52,275 nucleotides of DNA from an uncultured Clostridia bacterium (GTDB lineage: Bacteria; Bacillota; Clostridia; Christensenellales; Aristaeellaceae): assembly GCA_946543085.1 (NCBI GenBank), contig CAMNLM010000004.1, forward strand, positions 1 to 52,275, in the 5' to 3' direction. Within the stretch, counting starts at the first letter, position 1; each line of letters begins with the position of its first letter. Under the pieces are notes generated by a model. The model was not told the DNA's origin and did not search any database. It was given only the letters and a program-made list of their open reading frames with translations. Positions 8,159-15,867 of the stretch are shown here, piece after piece. Both the position numbers and the translations under genes were made by a program.

Positions 8159-9251
8159 AGAGGCGTTCCGCGCCATCCGCGAGAAGTTCCGGCGCGCAGC
8201 CGTGCCGGCTGCCGAGACCGGCATCATTCCCTATAAGAGCGAAAACGGGCATTGGATCGCCTCCCCCCACGACGGCAACGGGTGGTGGACGGGCGGCTTC
8301 TGGCCCGCGCTGATGTGGCAGCTCTACGCGGCGGAGAAGGACGCGTTCTTTGCAGAGGAAGCCCGCCGGGTCGAGAAGCTCCTGACGGACGAGTTCCGCG
8401 TCTTCCATCACCTCAACCATGACGTGGGCTTCATGTATCTGCTCTCCTGCGGCGCGGATTTCAAGCTCACCGGCGATGAGCAGGCCCGGACGGACACCCT
8501 GCACGCCGCGAGCCTCCTGATGGGCCGCTTCAATCCCGCCGGTTTTATCCGCGCGTGGAACGGTCCCGGCCAGGAGGGCTTCGCCATCATCGACTGCATG
8601 ATGAACCTCTCCCTGCTGTTCTGGGCTTCCCGGCAGACGGGCGATCCCCGCTTTGCCCATGTGGCTGTCCGCCACGCCGACACCACGCTGCGTGAATTTC
8701 TCCGGCCGGACGGCTCGGTCAGCCATATCATCGAGTTCGACCCGGAGACCGGCAGGCGCGTGAAGGAGCATCCGGGCCAGGGCTATGCCCTGGGCTCCCA
8801 GTGGAGCCGCGGCCAGGCCTGGGGGCTCTATGGCTTCACCCTCGCCTATCTCAACACGAAGGACGGCCGGTATCTCGACGCGGCGCAGAGAATCGCCGCG
8901 AACTTCATCGCCCACATCCGGCCCGACGGGCTGACCGACTGCGACTTCTGCCAGCCGAAGGACGAGGAGCGCCTGGACAACATCGCCGGCGCCATCGCGG
9001 CCTGCGGCCTGCTGGAGCTACACAGGATCACCGGGGACGCGGCCTGTGAGGCGAACGCCCGCAGGCTGATCGACGGCATGCTGGATCACTGCTGCGACTG
9101 GTCGCCGGAGCGCTGCGGCGCGCTGACCCGCTGCACGGCCAGCTACCACGACGACGGCGCGGGACGCCACACCAACATTACTTACGGGGACTATTTCCTG
9201 ACGGAGGCGCTGGCCAAGCTGAACGGAACCGATCCGATGCTCTGGCTGTGA
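8142..9251 (+). CDS. Unsaturated glucuronyl hydrolase (glycoside hydrolase family 88)
   Basis: Hydrates the double bond of 4,5-unsaturated uronic acid at the non-reducing end of lyase products, freeing it from the oligosaccharide. Seen: 369 aa, the usual length. Asp94 in NHDVGF and Asp151 in IIDCMMNL match in spacing the two catalytic Asp residues (88 and 149) of the characterised Bacillus enzyme. WWTGGFWPALMW, SRGQAWGLYGF and the C-terminal NITYGDYFLTEAL are family hallmarks. No signal peptide. GAGGAGG lies about 10 nt before the ATG at 8142. With the upstream lyase-like gene it forms a consistent cleave-then-hydrate pair. Confidence 0.92.
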   Translation: MPGRYEEAFRAIREKFRRAAVPAAETGIIPYKSENGHWIASPHDGNGWWTGGFWPALMWQLYAAEKDAFFAEEARRVEKLLTDEFRVFHHLNHDVGFMYLLSCGADFKLTGDEQARTDTLHAASLLMGRFNPAGFIRAWNGPGQEGFAIIDCMMNLSLLFWASRQTGDPRFAHVAVRHADTTLREFLRPDGSVSHIIEFDPETGRRVKEHPGQGYALGSQWSRGQAWGLYGFTLAYLNTKDGRYLDAAQRIAANFIAHIRPDGLTDCDFCQPKDEERLDNIAGAIAACGLLELHRITGDAACEANARRLIDGMLDHCCDWSPERCGALTRCTASYHDDGAGRHTNITYGDYFLTEALAKLNGTDPMLWL

Positions 9252-10036
9252 GAGATATGATTGCCATCGAATTGAGGAACAACGAGAGCAAAACGCTGGC
9301 CTCCGCGACGCACGCCGAGGAGGCCCTGCTCTGCGTGGACAGGGCTTACCAGCCCGGGGACGTCCTCCGCATCACCGGCGGCGCCCACCTGTGGGTGCAG
9401 ATGGACCAGCAGCTGCCCGCAGGCGAGATCTACGCGCCGGACGGGTGCGTGACCTGGACCGTCCCCGCCGGGGAGCACCGCCTGGCCTACGCGCCCGGCG
9501 CTTTCGAGGCTGGACGGCATGTCATCACCGCCCGCCTGCTCCGCGCGGAGGACGTCGGCAGATACCGCAACGTGGCCTGCAACCCGGCAGACCTGCGCGG
9601 CGAAACCGACTTTTTCCCGCACTGCACCGCCAATGTGGAGACGCGCGGCGAGGCGTGCTTCTGCGCCCGCAATGTGATCGACGGCATGCGGTTCAACACC
9701 TTCCACGGCGAATGGCCCTACCAGAGCTGGGGCATCGGCGCCCGGGAGGACGCCTGGTGCAGGATCGACTTTGGCCGCGACGTCTATGTGAACCGCATGG
9801 CCCTGACCCTGCGCGCCGATTTCCCGCATGACGCCTACTGGACATCTGGCACTGTGGTGCTCTCGGACGGAACCGAGCAGACCTTCCCCCTGCGGAAGAC
9901 CGGCGACCGGCAGTTCATCAGCCTGGGCGATCACGTCGTCCGCTGGATGCGCCTGGAACGGATGCGGAAGAGCGACGACCCCTCCGCCTTCCCGGCGCTC
10001 ACCGAGTGGGAGGTTTTCGGCCACGATGCCCTGTGA
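9248..10036 (+). CDS. Uncharacterised beta-rich protein of the glycan locus
   Basis: Not a family I can name with confidence. Seen: about 262 aa without signal peptide. The C-terminal half (EDAWCRIDFGRDVYVNRMAL, then WTSGTVVLSDGTEQTF, and a final LTEWEVFGHDAL) resembles a discoidin/F5-8-type-C-like beta sandwich, a fold often used to bind sugars. The N-terminal half looks like another beta domain (PGDVLRITGGAHLWVQMD). The GTG at 9248 overlaps the GH88 stop (GTGA); an ATG at 9257 is the alternative, and neither has a clear ribosome binding site, so coupling to GH88 is likely. It is the last gene of the uronate operon by spacing. Confidence 0.7.
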   Translation: MRDMIAIELRNNESKTLASATHAEEALLCVDRAYQPGDVLRITGGAHLWVQMDQQLPAGEIYAPDGCVTWTVPAGEHRLAYAPGAFEAGRHVITARLLRAEDVGRYRNVACNPADLRGETDFFPHCTANVETRGEACFCARNVIDGMRFNTFHGEWPYQSWGIGAREDAWCRIDFGRDVYVNRMALTLRADFPHDAYWTSGTVVLSDGTEQTFPLRKTGDRQFISLGDHVVRWMRLERMRKSDDPSAFPALTEWEVFGHDAL

Positions 10037-10106
10037 CCGTCTTTTGCCCCGCGCGCTGGCCGACGCTGAGCGGACTTCAGACCCAATGAGAGATGGAGGG
10101 ATGCGC

Positions 10107-10526
10107 ATGCATTCATACACAGACCTGGTCATGGAGCGCCGCAGCCGCTTCGGCCCGGACGGGAGGCCTGTCTACAACTGCGCCCAGGCGGTGGTGACCG
10201 CGTTCGCGCAAGACGCGGGCTACGACGAGGAGGCCGCCATGCGGGCCGCCGCCTATTTCCGGGGCGGCATGCAGATGGGCTCCGTCTGCGGGGCTGTCAC
10301 CGGCGGGCTCATGGCCCTGGGCCTCTCCGGGCTGGACGAGGCCGCCGTTGCCAATGCCTTCATCCGCAAGGTGCAGGCGTCCCACGGCGGCATGATCAAC
10401 TGCAAAGACCTGCTGGCCGCCAGCGCCGCCCGGGGCGAAGTGAAGAAGGCCCACTGCGACGCCCTGATCTGCGCGTGCGTGGAGCTGGTGGAGGAAGCGC
10501 TGCGGGAGAAAGGAAAGCTGCCATGA
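10107..10526 (+). CDS. C_GCAxxG_C_C family redox-type protein
   Basis: Small Cys-rich protein of the C_GCAxxG_C_C family (function unknown; members are thought to be redox-active or metal-binding). Seen: 139 aa; Cys25 in YNCAQAV, Cys61 in SVCGAVTGGLMALG, then single Cys residues in MINCKDLL and the helix CDALICACVELVEE. The ATG at 10107 is chosen because GGAGGG ends 6 nt before it; in-frame ATGs at 10086 and 10101 are less well placed. The stop overlaps the start of the next gene (ATGA), so the two are coupled. Confidence 0.85.
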   Translation: MHSYTDLVMERRSRFGPDGRPVYNCAQAVVTAFAQDAGYDEEAAMRAAAYFRGGMQMGSVCGAVTGGLMALGLSGLDEAAVANAFIRKVQASHGGMINCKDLLAASAARGEVKKAHCDALICACVELVEEALREKGKLP

Positions 10527-11194
10527 GCCGTTCCCTGTTTGCCCCGGCGATGGTCAGATTCCTGAGCGGGGTTGTGCTGCTGGGCGCGCTGCTCTTCCTC
10601 CCCGCGGGGACGCTCGCCTGGCGGGAGGGCTGGCTGCTGATGGCGATCCTGTTTGTGCCCATGTTCATCGCCGGACTCGTGATGATGAAGAAGCGGCCGG
10701 ATCTGCTGCGGAAGCGTCTGAACATGAAGGAGGAGCAGCCGGAGCAGAAAACCGTGATCGCGCTCAGCGGCGTGATGTTTTTGGCCGCCTTCGTCACGGC
10801 GGGACTCAATTTCCGCTTTGGCTGGATCGTCCTGCCGGAATGGGTTTCCCGGGCCGCCGCCGTCCTCTTTCTGCTCGCCTATGCCCTCTACGCGGAGGTG
10901 CTGCGGGAGAACGCCTATCTCTCCCGGACCGTGGAGGTGCAGGAGAACCAGAAGGTCATCGACACCGGGCTGTACGGCATCGTCCGCCATCCCATGTACA
11001 TGAGCACGCTGCTGCTCTTCCTGATGATGCCGCTCGTGCTGGGCTCGGTGATTTCCTTCGCGATCACGACGGCCTACATCCCCATCATCGCCAAGCGCAT
11101 CCGGAATGAGGAGCTCGTGCTTGAAGAGGGGCTGGAGGGCTACGCCGAATACAAAAAGCGGGTGCGCTGGAAGGTCATCCCCTATGTGTGGTGA
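10523..11194 (+). CDS. Isoprenylcysteine carboxyl methyltransferase-like (ICMT/PEMT) membrane protein
   Basis: Membrane methyltransferase-type protein; bacterial substrates are mostly unknown (lipids or small hydrophobic molecules are candidates). Seen: 223 aa, at least five membrane segments (residues about 10-27, 35-52, 75-92, 102-120, 160-185). The C-terminal SAM-binding signature is TGLYGIVRHPMYMSTLL, followed by ...RIRNEELVLEEGLEGYAEYKKRVRW, typical of ICMT/PEMT families. Starts at 10523 behind GAAAGGAAAG, overlapping the previous stop by 4 bp. Confidence 0.85.
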   Translation: MSRSLFAPAMVRFLSGVVLLGALLFLPAGTLAWREGWLLMAILFVPMFIAGLVMMKKRPDLLRKRLNMKEEQPEQKTVIALSGVMFLAAFVTAGLNFRFGWIVLPEWVSRAAAVLFLLAYALYAEVLRENAYLSRTVEVQENQKVIDTGLYGIVRHPMYMSTLLLFLMMPLVLGSVISFAITTAYIPIIAKRIRNEELVLEEGLEGYAEYKKRVRWKVIPYVW

Positions 11195-11256
11195 GGGGCG
11201 GGGCAATGGCGCAGCGCCGGCCACCGCACCGTTCCGGCAATCGGAGGTTTTGAGAA

Positions 11257-12108
11257 ATGAAGGGCTATCGTTTCTACGGCTGGCAGACAGCCGATATCCG
11301 GGACGGGCTGGGTCTGACGCCCCGCGACTATTACGACCTGCTCTCCGGCATCTGGTGCGCGGAAACCTGCGCGCCGCGCATGCGGAAGGACTGGACGCCC
11401 GGCAACCGGACCCTCGGCCAGTGCTCCATCACAGCCTTCCTCCTGCAGGACATCTATGGCGGAAAGGTCTGCGGCGTGCCGCTGGGCGATGGGAATTACC
11501 ATTGCTTCAACGCGGTGGACGGCTGCGTCTTCGACCTGACAAGCGAGCAGTTCGGCAATACGGCGCTGGATTACAGCGCTTGCCCCGAGCAGACGAGAGA
11601 GGCACACTTCGCCAAAAAAGAAAAACAGCAGCGCTATGAGCTGCTGAAAGCGCGTCTCCTCGCCGCCTCGCCGATGATCCAGCCCCTCGCGCCGGATCAC
11701 ATCGCCCGCTGCGGCGAGATCTACGCGGCCGCCTTTTCCGGCGAGCCGTGGAACGATCCGTGGAAGGCGGAGGACGCGGAGGTTCACGTCCGCGAGCTTC
11801 TGGAATCCGCGCAGAGCTACGGCCTGGAATACGTCCTGGAGGGCCGCGTCGTCGCTTTTCTCCTCGGCAGCTCCATGCTCTTCCACTACGGCCGCACCTT
11901 TGAAATCAACGACCTTGCCGTCGATCCCGCCTGTCAGGGGCGCGGCATTGCCGGCGCGCTGCTGGAGCGCTGCAAGCGGGACATGAAGGCGCGCGGCATC
12001 GTCGGGCTGCACCTGATTACCAGCGCCGGCGGCTTTCTGCCGGACTTCTACGAGCGCCACGGCTTCAGCCGGGAGCGCAGCGTGATGCTGATGGGGATGG
12101 AGCTTTGA
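11257..12108 (+). CDS. YunG-like domain fused to GNAT acetyltransferase
   Basis: Two-domain protein of 283 aa. Residues 1-135 resemble the YunG family (function unknown): IWCAETC, GQCSITAFLLQDIYGG, NYHCFNAVDG and FDLTSEQF. Cys56, His82 and Asp93 sit in an order that could form a Cys-His-Asp catalytic set, which is inference. Residues about 145-283 are a GNAT N-acetyltransferase: EINDLAVDPACQGRGIAGAL contains the acetyl-CoA pyrophosphate loop QGRGIA (227-232), and the end FYERHGFSRERSVML is typical. The start has GGAGG 9 nt upstream. It ends 10 bp from the convergent exonuclease gene. Confidence 0.85.
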   Translation: MKGYRFYGWQTADIRDGLGLTPRDYYDLLSGIWCAETCAPRMRKDWTPGNRTLGQCSITAFLLQDIYGGKVCGVPLGDGNYHCFNAVDGCVFDLTSEQFGNTALDYSACPEQTREAHFAKKEKQQRYELLKARLLAASPMIQPLAPDHIARCGEIYAAAFSGEPWNDPWKAEDAEVHVRELLESAQSYGLEYVLEGRVVAFLLGSSMLFHYGRTFEINDLAVDPACQGRGIAGALLERCKRDMKARGIVGLHLITSAGGFLPDFYERHGFSRERSVMLMGMEL

Positions 12109-12118
12109 CCGGGCCGCG

Positions 12119-12652
12119 TCAGACCAGCCGGTAGGTCCGGATAAAATCCCGCTCCTGCGCGCCGGAGGCGAAGTACCTCAGCAGGATCTCCGCGCAGGCA
12201 TGGCTGTCGCTGTCCGCCTGGTGGTGATCCAGGGCGATGCCGTAATGCTCGCAGAGCACATTGAGTTTGTGGGAAATCCCCGGCAGCAGACGCCGGCCCA
12301 TCTGCACGGTGCAGCAATATCTGGCCGTGCTTTTCCACTGGATGCCGTAATCCTGCAGGCAGTGCTTCAGCACGCTCAGGTCAAAGACAGCGTTGTGCGC
12401 GGTCAGGATGCCGGAGGACATCAGCGGCTCGATCCTCCCCCACAGCTCCGGGAACGTCGGCGCATCGGCGACGATGTCCGCGTCAATGCCCGTCAGCTGG
12501 GTGTTGAAGAGGTCAAAGGAGGTCTCCGGATTCACATAGGAAAAGAATTCCTCCGTGATCGCGCCGTCCTCGATGACCGAAATGCCGATCGCGCTCATCC
12601 GGTTGTTCTGCCGGTTGGGGGTCTCCACATCAAATACCACGTAACGGTACAA
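12119..12652 (-). CDS. DEDDh 3'-5' exonuclease (DnaQ/epsilon-like)
   Basis: Probable 3'-5' exonuclease acting on DNA or RNA ends. Seen: about 177 aa; Exo I FDVETPN with Asp8/Glu10, Exo II HNAVFDLSVL, and the Exo III region HHQADSDSHACAEILL with His and Asp, completing the DEDDh set. No ATG lies at a sensible place. TTG at 12652 is chosen because AGAGGG ends 7 nt before it and the protein then begins directly with the first strand YRYVVFDVE. A longer ATG start at 12736 would add a low-complexity stretch overlapping a hairpin and is less likely. Confidence 0.85.
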   Translation of the reverse strand: MYRYVVFDVETPNRQNNRMSAIGISVIEDGAITEEFFSYVNPETSFDLFNTQLTGIDADIVADAPTFPELWGRIEPLMSSGILTAHNAVFDLSVLKHCLQDYGIQWKSTARYCCTVQMGRRLLPGISHKLNVLCEHYGIALDHHQADSDSHACAEILLRYFASGAQERDFIRTYRLV

Positions 12653-12742
12653 GCTCTGTCCCTCTTTCCTTCCCGCGCGTGGATGCAGCGGGGTCAGCCC
12701 GCCGCCTGGGCGGGGCTGCTTCTGTTTCTGAATCATGTCAGC

Positions 12743-12781
12743 CGGAGAACCGTTCCCATTCCGGGCGGTTCTCCGTTTTTT
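12743..12781 (+). terminator. Intrinsic terminator-like hairpin, plus strand
   Basis: CGGAGAACCG (12743-12752) pairs perfectly with CGGTTCTCCG (12766-12775), followed by six T. The only plus-strand gene upstream is the YunG-GNAT gene, which ends 630 bp earlier with the minus-strand exonuclease in between, so its transcript is unclear. Confidence 0.55.
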
Positions 12782-13002
12782 ATCGTGCAGGAGAAAGCCT
12801 GTACGGTCTGCAGGCGGCCGTTTTCAGGTCTTTTCACCGTTCTGTGAACCGGCTGCCGGCTTCCCATTCATTCGCCCGCCGGCTGCCTCCTCACGGAGTC
12901 TATTCGACGCTTTTTCCGCAAACCCTTTGCCACTGTTGAAGAAACAATGGCTGATGCGAAAGCGTCTGCCCGGGCACTGTCCCGCCATACAAAGGCAGAG
13001 AC

Positions 13003-13036
13003 CGCCCGATACTTTCGGACAGTCTCCGCTTTTTTG
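13003..13036. other. 12-bp stem with wobble pairs beside a T-run
   Basis: Read on the minus strand, GAGACTGTCCGA pairs with TCGGGCGGTCTC using two G-U wobbles. On the plus strand those positions become mismatches, but a T6 run follows. The wobble pattern hints at selection on a minus-strand RNA, perhaps the 3' end of the TRAP operon transcript. Confidence 0.35.
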
Positions 13037-13099
13037 ATTCCGTTGTTCTCTCAGTCGGTAAGGACCGGTTTGCTGATGCCCGGGCAGGAGCCCGGCCCG

Positions 13100-13804
13100 T
13101 TATTCCGCTTCGGGCCGTTCCTTTCCGCGCAGCTCCTGCCGCACCTGTTCGGCGATGCGGCGGTTGAATTCGCCCATGCGGTTCTGGCTCAGCCCGATCA
13201 CGCTGCCGGGCACCAGGCAGCCGGAGGCGCATTGGATCCAGGTCTCCGGCAGCCCCATCCGCCGCAGCTCCTCCTCGGCCTCGACCGCCGCCCGGATGCC
13301 GTGGTATGCGCCGCGGGCATTGATGGCCGGCACAAGGCCCGGATCGCCGTGCGCAACGTCAGCAAAGCCCGGGAACGCCCCGCGCACGGCGCGCAGCGCT
13401 TCCCCCTCCTGAAGGTCGGTCACCAGCATGGCCTTGAGTCCCAGGGACACGCCGATGCCGGAGCCGATGATCTTGGCCTCGGCGAAGGTCACATCGGGCC
13501 GCGCCGCCTTCGCCTCCGGGGGCACGGCGCCCTTGGTGGCCATGTCCAGCGCGATGGCGCCGCGCCTGAGGAGTCCCGCAAGGGCCAGGAAGGTTTCGGC
13601 GACCGCCGGCGCCGGCAGCACGGCCGCGATGACATCCGCGTCAGCCGCGGCGGACAGGTCGGCGGATGCCGTGCCGCCGCGGGTGGAAGCGAGTGCTTCG
13701 GCCCTGGACAGGTCGCGGTCGATCAGAATCAGTTCCGCCTCCGGCGCGACCAGGGAGGCAACGCCGCTGCCCATGAGGCCGCAGCCGATGATGGCGATCT
13801 TCAC
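13100..13804 (-). CDS. NAD(P)-binding dehydrogenase-like protein (6PGDH/HIBADH-type fold)
   Basis: Predicted small NAD(P)-dependent oxidoreductase, substrate unknown. Seen: 234 aa; Rossmann motif IAIIGCGLMGSG (Gly7-x-Gly9-x-x-Gly12), an acidic residue ending strand 2 (LILIDRD), and IALDMATKGAVPPEA, resembling the DxST-type region of beta-hydroxyacid dehydrogenases. The C-terminal part (GLPETWIQCASGCLVPGSV) is shorter than in standard 3-hydroxyisobutyrate dehydrogenases (about 290-300 aa). GTG at 13804 is chosen for GGGGGAG just upstream. Last gene of the minus-strand catabolic operon, starting 15 bp past the TRAP permease stop. It may oxidise or reduce an intermediate made by the lyases upstream. 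Confidence 0.75.
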   Translation of the reverse strand: MKIAIIGCGLMGSGVASLVAPEAELILIDRDLSRAEALASTRGGTASADLSAAADADVIAAVLPAPAVAETFLALAGLLRRGAIALDMATKGAVPPEAKAARPDVTFAEAKIIGSGIGVSLGLKAMLVTDLQEGEALRAVRGAFPGFADVAHGDPGLVPAINARGAYHGIRAAVEAEEELRRMGLPETWIQCASGCLVPGSVIGLSQNRMGEFNRRIAEQVRQELRGKERPEAE

Positions 13805-13818
13805 GCGCTCTCCCCCTC

Positions 13819-15729
13819 TCACGCGGGGAGAGCCTTTCCGCTCTTCGGTCCCTTTTTGGCCTGCCAGACGCGGAAGCCGTAGAGGCCGATGAACAGCACG
13901 ATGCCGATGATGGAATACAGCGGGCTGGGCACGATGGTCAGGGCGATGATCGCGAGGTAGGCAATCCGCTCGAAGACCGTGATCTTCTGCTCCACGTAGC
14001 CCTGCAGCATCACGGCCAGGGAATAGCAGATGACGATGCCGCTCAGCCAGGTGATCAGCGTCTGGAAGGTCAGCTCCAGGGTGATGTAGTCGTTATTGAG
14101 GGCGAAAGCGAAGGGCAGAATGAAGCCCGTGATGCCGAGCTTGACCGCCGTGAAGCCCACCTTCATCGGGTTCTCGTCCGCGATGCCCGCGGCGGCGAAG
14201 GAAGCCACGGCGACCGGCGGCGTGATGGCGGAGATGGACGCGAAGTACAGCAGGAAGAGGTGCGCGGGCAGGCGCGCCAGGCCGAGGTTGGTCAGGGCTG
14301 GGGCGATGGCCGTCGCGCAGACGATGTAAGCCGCCGTGGTCGGCAGACCCATGCCCAGCACGGCGCAGACCAGCATGGAGAGCACCAGGCTCGGAATCAG
14401 CGAGTTGCTGCCCAGCTGCAGGATGAAGTCGGAGAACTTGTTGCCCAGGCCGGTCATGGAGAACATGCCGACCACGATGCCCGCCGTGGCACAGGCCGCC
14501 ACAACCGTCACCATGGAGCGGCCGGCGGAGACCATGCCCTGCAGCAGGTTCTTGAGCGTCATGCGGTCATGCGGATCGAGGAAGGCGCAGACGATGATAG
14601 CCGCGATGGACCAGATGGCGGAGAGCATGGGCGTCATGCTCAGGCCGATCATCAGCACCAGCAGCACGATCACGGGCACGAACAGCTTCACGCCGCGCTT
14701 GACCGCGGTCTTCAGGTCGGGAATCATCTCGGGCGGCAGGCCCTGCAGGTTGTGCTTCACAGACTCGAGGTCCACCATCTTGAACAGGCAGATGTAGTAC
14801 ATCACCGCGGGCAGCAGGGCCGAGAGGCAGATCGTCGCGTAGGAGATGCCCGTGATATCCGCCATGACGAAGGCCGCCGCGCCCATGATGGGCGGCATGA
14901 TCTGGCCGCCGGTGGACGCGACCGCTTCCACCGCGCCGGCGAAGCGGGAGCGGTAGCCGTTGCGCTTCATCAGCGGAATGGTGAAGGCGCCGGTGGAAAC
15001 CACGTTCGCCACGCAGCTGCCGGAGATCGTGCCGAAGAAGGCGGACGCGACAACCGCCATCTTGGCGGGGCCGCCGCGCTTCCGTCCGGCCAGGGCAATG
15101 GCGATATCCTGGAAGATCTGGTCCGCGTGGGAGACATTCAGATAAGCCGCGAAGAGCAGGAACAGGAACACGTTGTTGGCGGAGGTGGCGATGGGCGAGC
15201 CGTAGATGCCGCGGTCCGAGAAGATGGACAGCATCACGCGGGACAGCTTGTAGCCGCGGTGGCCGAAGAGGCCCGGAATATGATTGCCGAACAGCGCGTA
15301 AAGGACGGTCAGGATCGCGACGACGGGCAGCACATTGCCCAGCACGCGGCGTCCGACCTCCAGGGTTATCACGGCCATGATGCAGCCCATCACGAACAGC
15401 TCGTCCGTCAGGTGGTTGTTCTGCATGTCGGTCGTGTAGCTTTCAAAGTTGATGGCGATGTAGAGGCTGACAGCCACCGTCGCCGCGATGAAGATCCAGT
15501 CGATCACGCGGTAGAGCGTCGTCTGGGCCGGGGTTTTCTCTTTCTGTTTTCTTCCGAGGGGATAGTAGATAAAGGTGAGGACAAAGCCGATCATGACGTG
15601 CAGGATATAGAAAAGGATGCTGGGCACGGTCAGGACGGTGAATTTGCCCACATGCAGGAAAGCGGCAAACAGGGACACGGCAATGATGATGCCTTGTATG
15701 ATCTTCTGATACGTCGTCTTCTTTTCCAT
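13819..15729 (-). CDS. TRAP transporter fused permease (4TM/12TM, TAXI type)
   Basis: Ion-driven secondary importer. Seen: 636 aa, highly hydrophobic, with the small (DctQ-like) four-helix part in about residues 1-150 and the large (DctM-like) part after it. Signatures include ISGSCVANVVSTGAFTIPLMKRNGYRSRFAGAVEAVASTGGQIMPP near residues 230-275 (quoted only to locate it) and LGMGLPTTAAYI near residue 460. Fusion of the two subunits is the rule for TAXI-type TRAP systems, and a TAXI binding protein lies immediately upstream. TAXI systems characterised so far carry amino and organic acids; the substrate here is unknown. Confidence 0.93.
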   Translation of the reverse strand: MEKKTTYQKIIQGIIIAVSLFAAFLHVGKFTVLTVPSILFYILHVMIGFVLTFIYYPLGRKQKEKTPAQTTLYRVIDWIFIAATVAVSLYIAINFESYTTDMQNNHLTDELFVMGCIMAVITLEVGRRVLGNVLPVVAILTVLYALFGNHIPGLFGHRGYKLSRVMLSIFSDRGIYGSPIATSANNVFLFLLFAAYLNVSHADQIFQDIAIALAGRKRGGPAKMAVVASAFFGTISGSCVANVVSTGAFTIPLMKRNGYRSRFAGAVEAVASTGGQIMPPIMGAAAFVMADITGISYATICLSALLPAVMYYICLFKMVDLESVKHNLQGLPPEMIPDLKTAVKRGVKLFVPVIVLLVLMIGLSMTPMLSAIWSIAAIIVCAFLDPHDRMTLKNLLQGMVSAGRSMVTVVAACATAGIVVGMFSMTGLGNKFSDFILQLGSNSLIPSLVLSMLVCAVLGMGLPTTAAYIVCATAIAPALTNLGLARLPAHLFLLYFASISAITPPVAVASFAAAGIADENPMKVGFTAVKLGITGFILPFAFALNNDYITLELTFQTLITWLSGIVICYSLAVMLQGYVEQKITVFERIAYLAIIALTIVPSPLYSIIGIVLFIGLYGFRVWQAKKGPKSGKALPA

Positions 15730-15790
15730 CTGCGTTTCTCCCTTTCGTAGCGGGGCCGGCGGCCCGTATACAGCGCAGTGCGATGCCGTA

Positions 15791-15829
15791 CCGCCGTCCG
15801 GAACGGATGGCCCCCATTCCGGACGGCGG
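15791..15829 (-). other. 13-bp perfect stem between TAXI and TRAP permease genes
   Basis: CCGCCGTCCGGAA (15791-15803) pairs with TTCCGGACGGCGG (15817-15829) with a 13-nt loop and no T-run. Its place right after the binding-protein gene suggests an mRNA-stabilising or processing element giving excess binding protein. Confidence 0.65.
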
Positions 15830-15867
15830 CTCCGCGCGCCTGTCTTCAGGCCGCGGAAAGGGAATGC

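Larger units (their letters stand above)
12653..13099. other. Intergenic region with two hairpins, no gene seen
   Basis: About 450 bp between the exonuclease start and the end of the TRAP operon. Reading all frames gives only low-complexity Pro/Arg-rich translations. It holds the hairpins listed separately at 12743-12781 and 13003-13036, and a CCGGGC/GCCCGG stem at 13080-13095 just past the operon end. Confidence 0.5.

Noticed and set aside
13947-15750. Plus-strand frame opposite the TRAP permease
   Set aside because: Composition is His/Asp/Gln/Arg-rich as expected from the antisense of a membrane protein; no recognisable domain.
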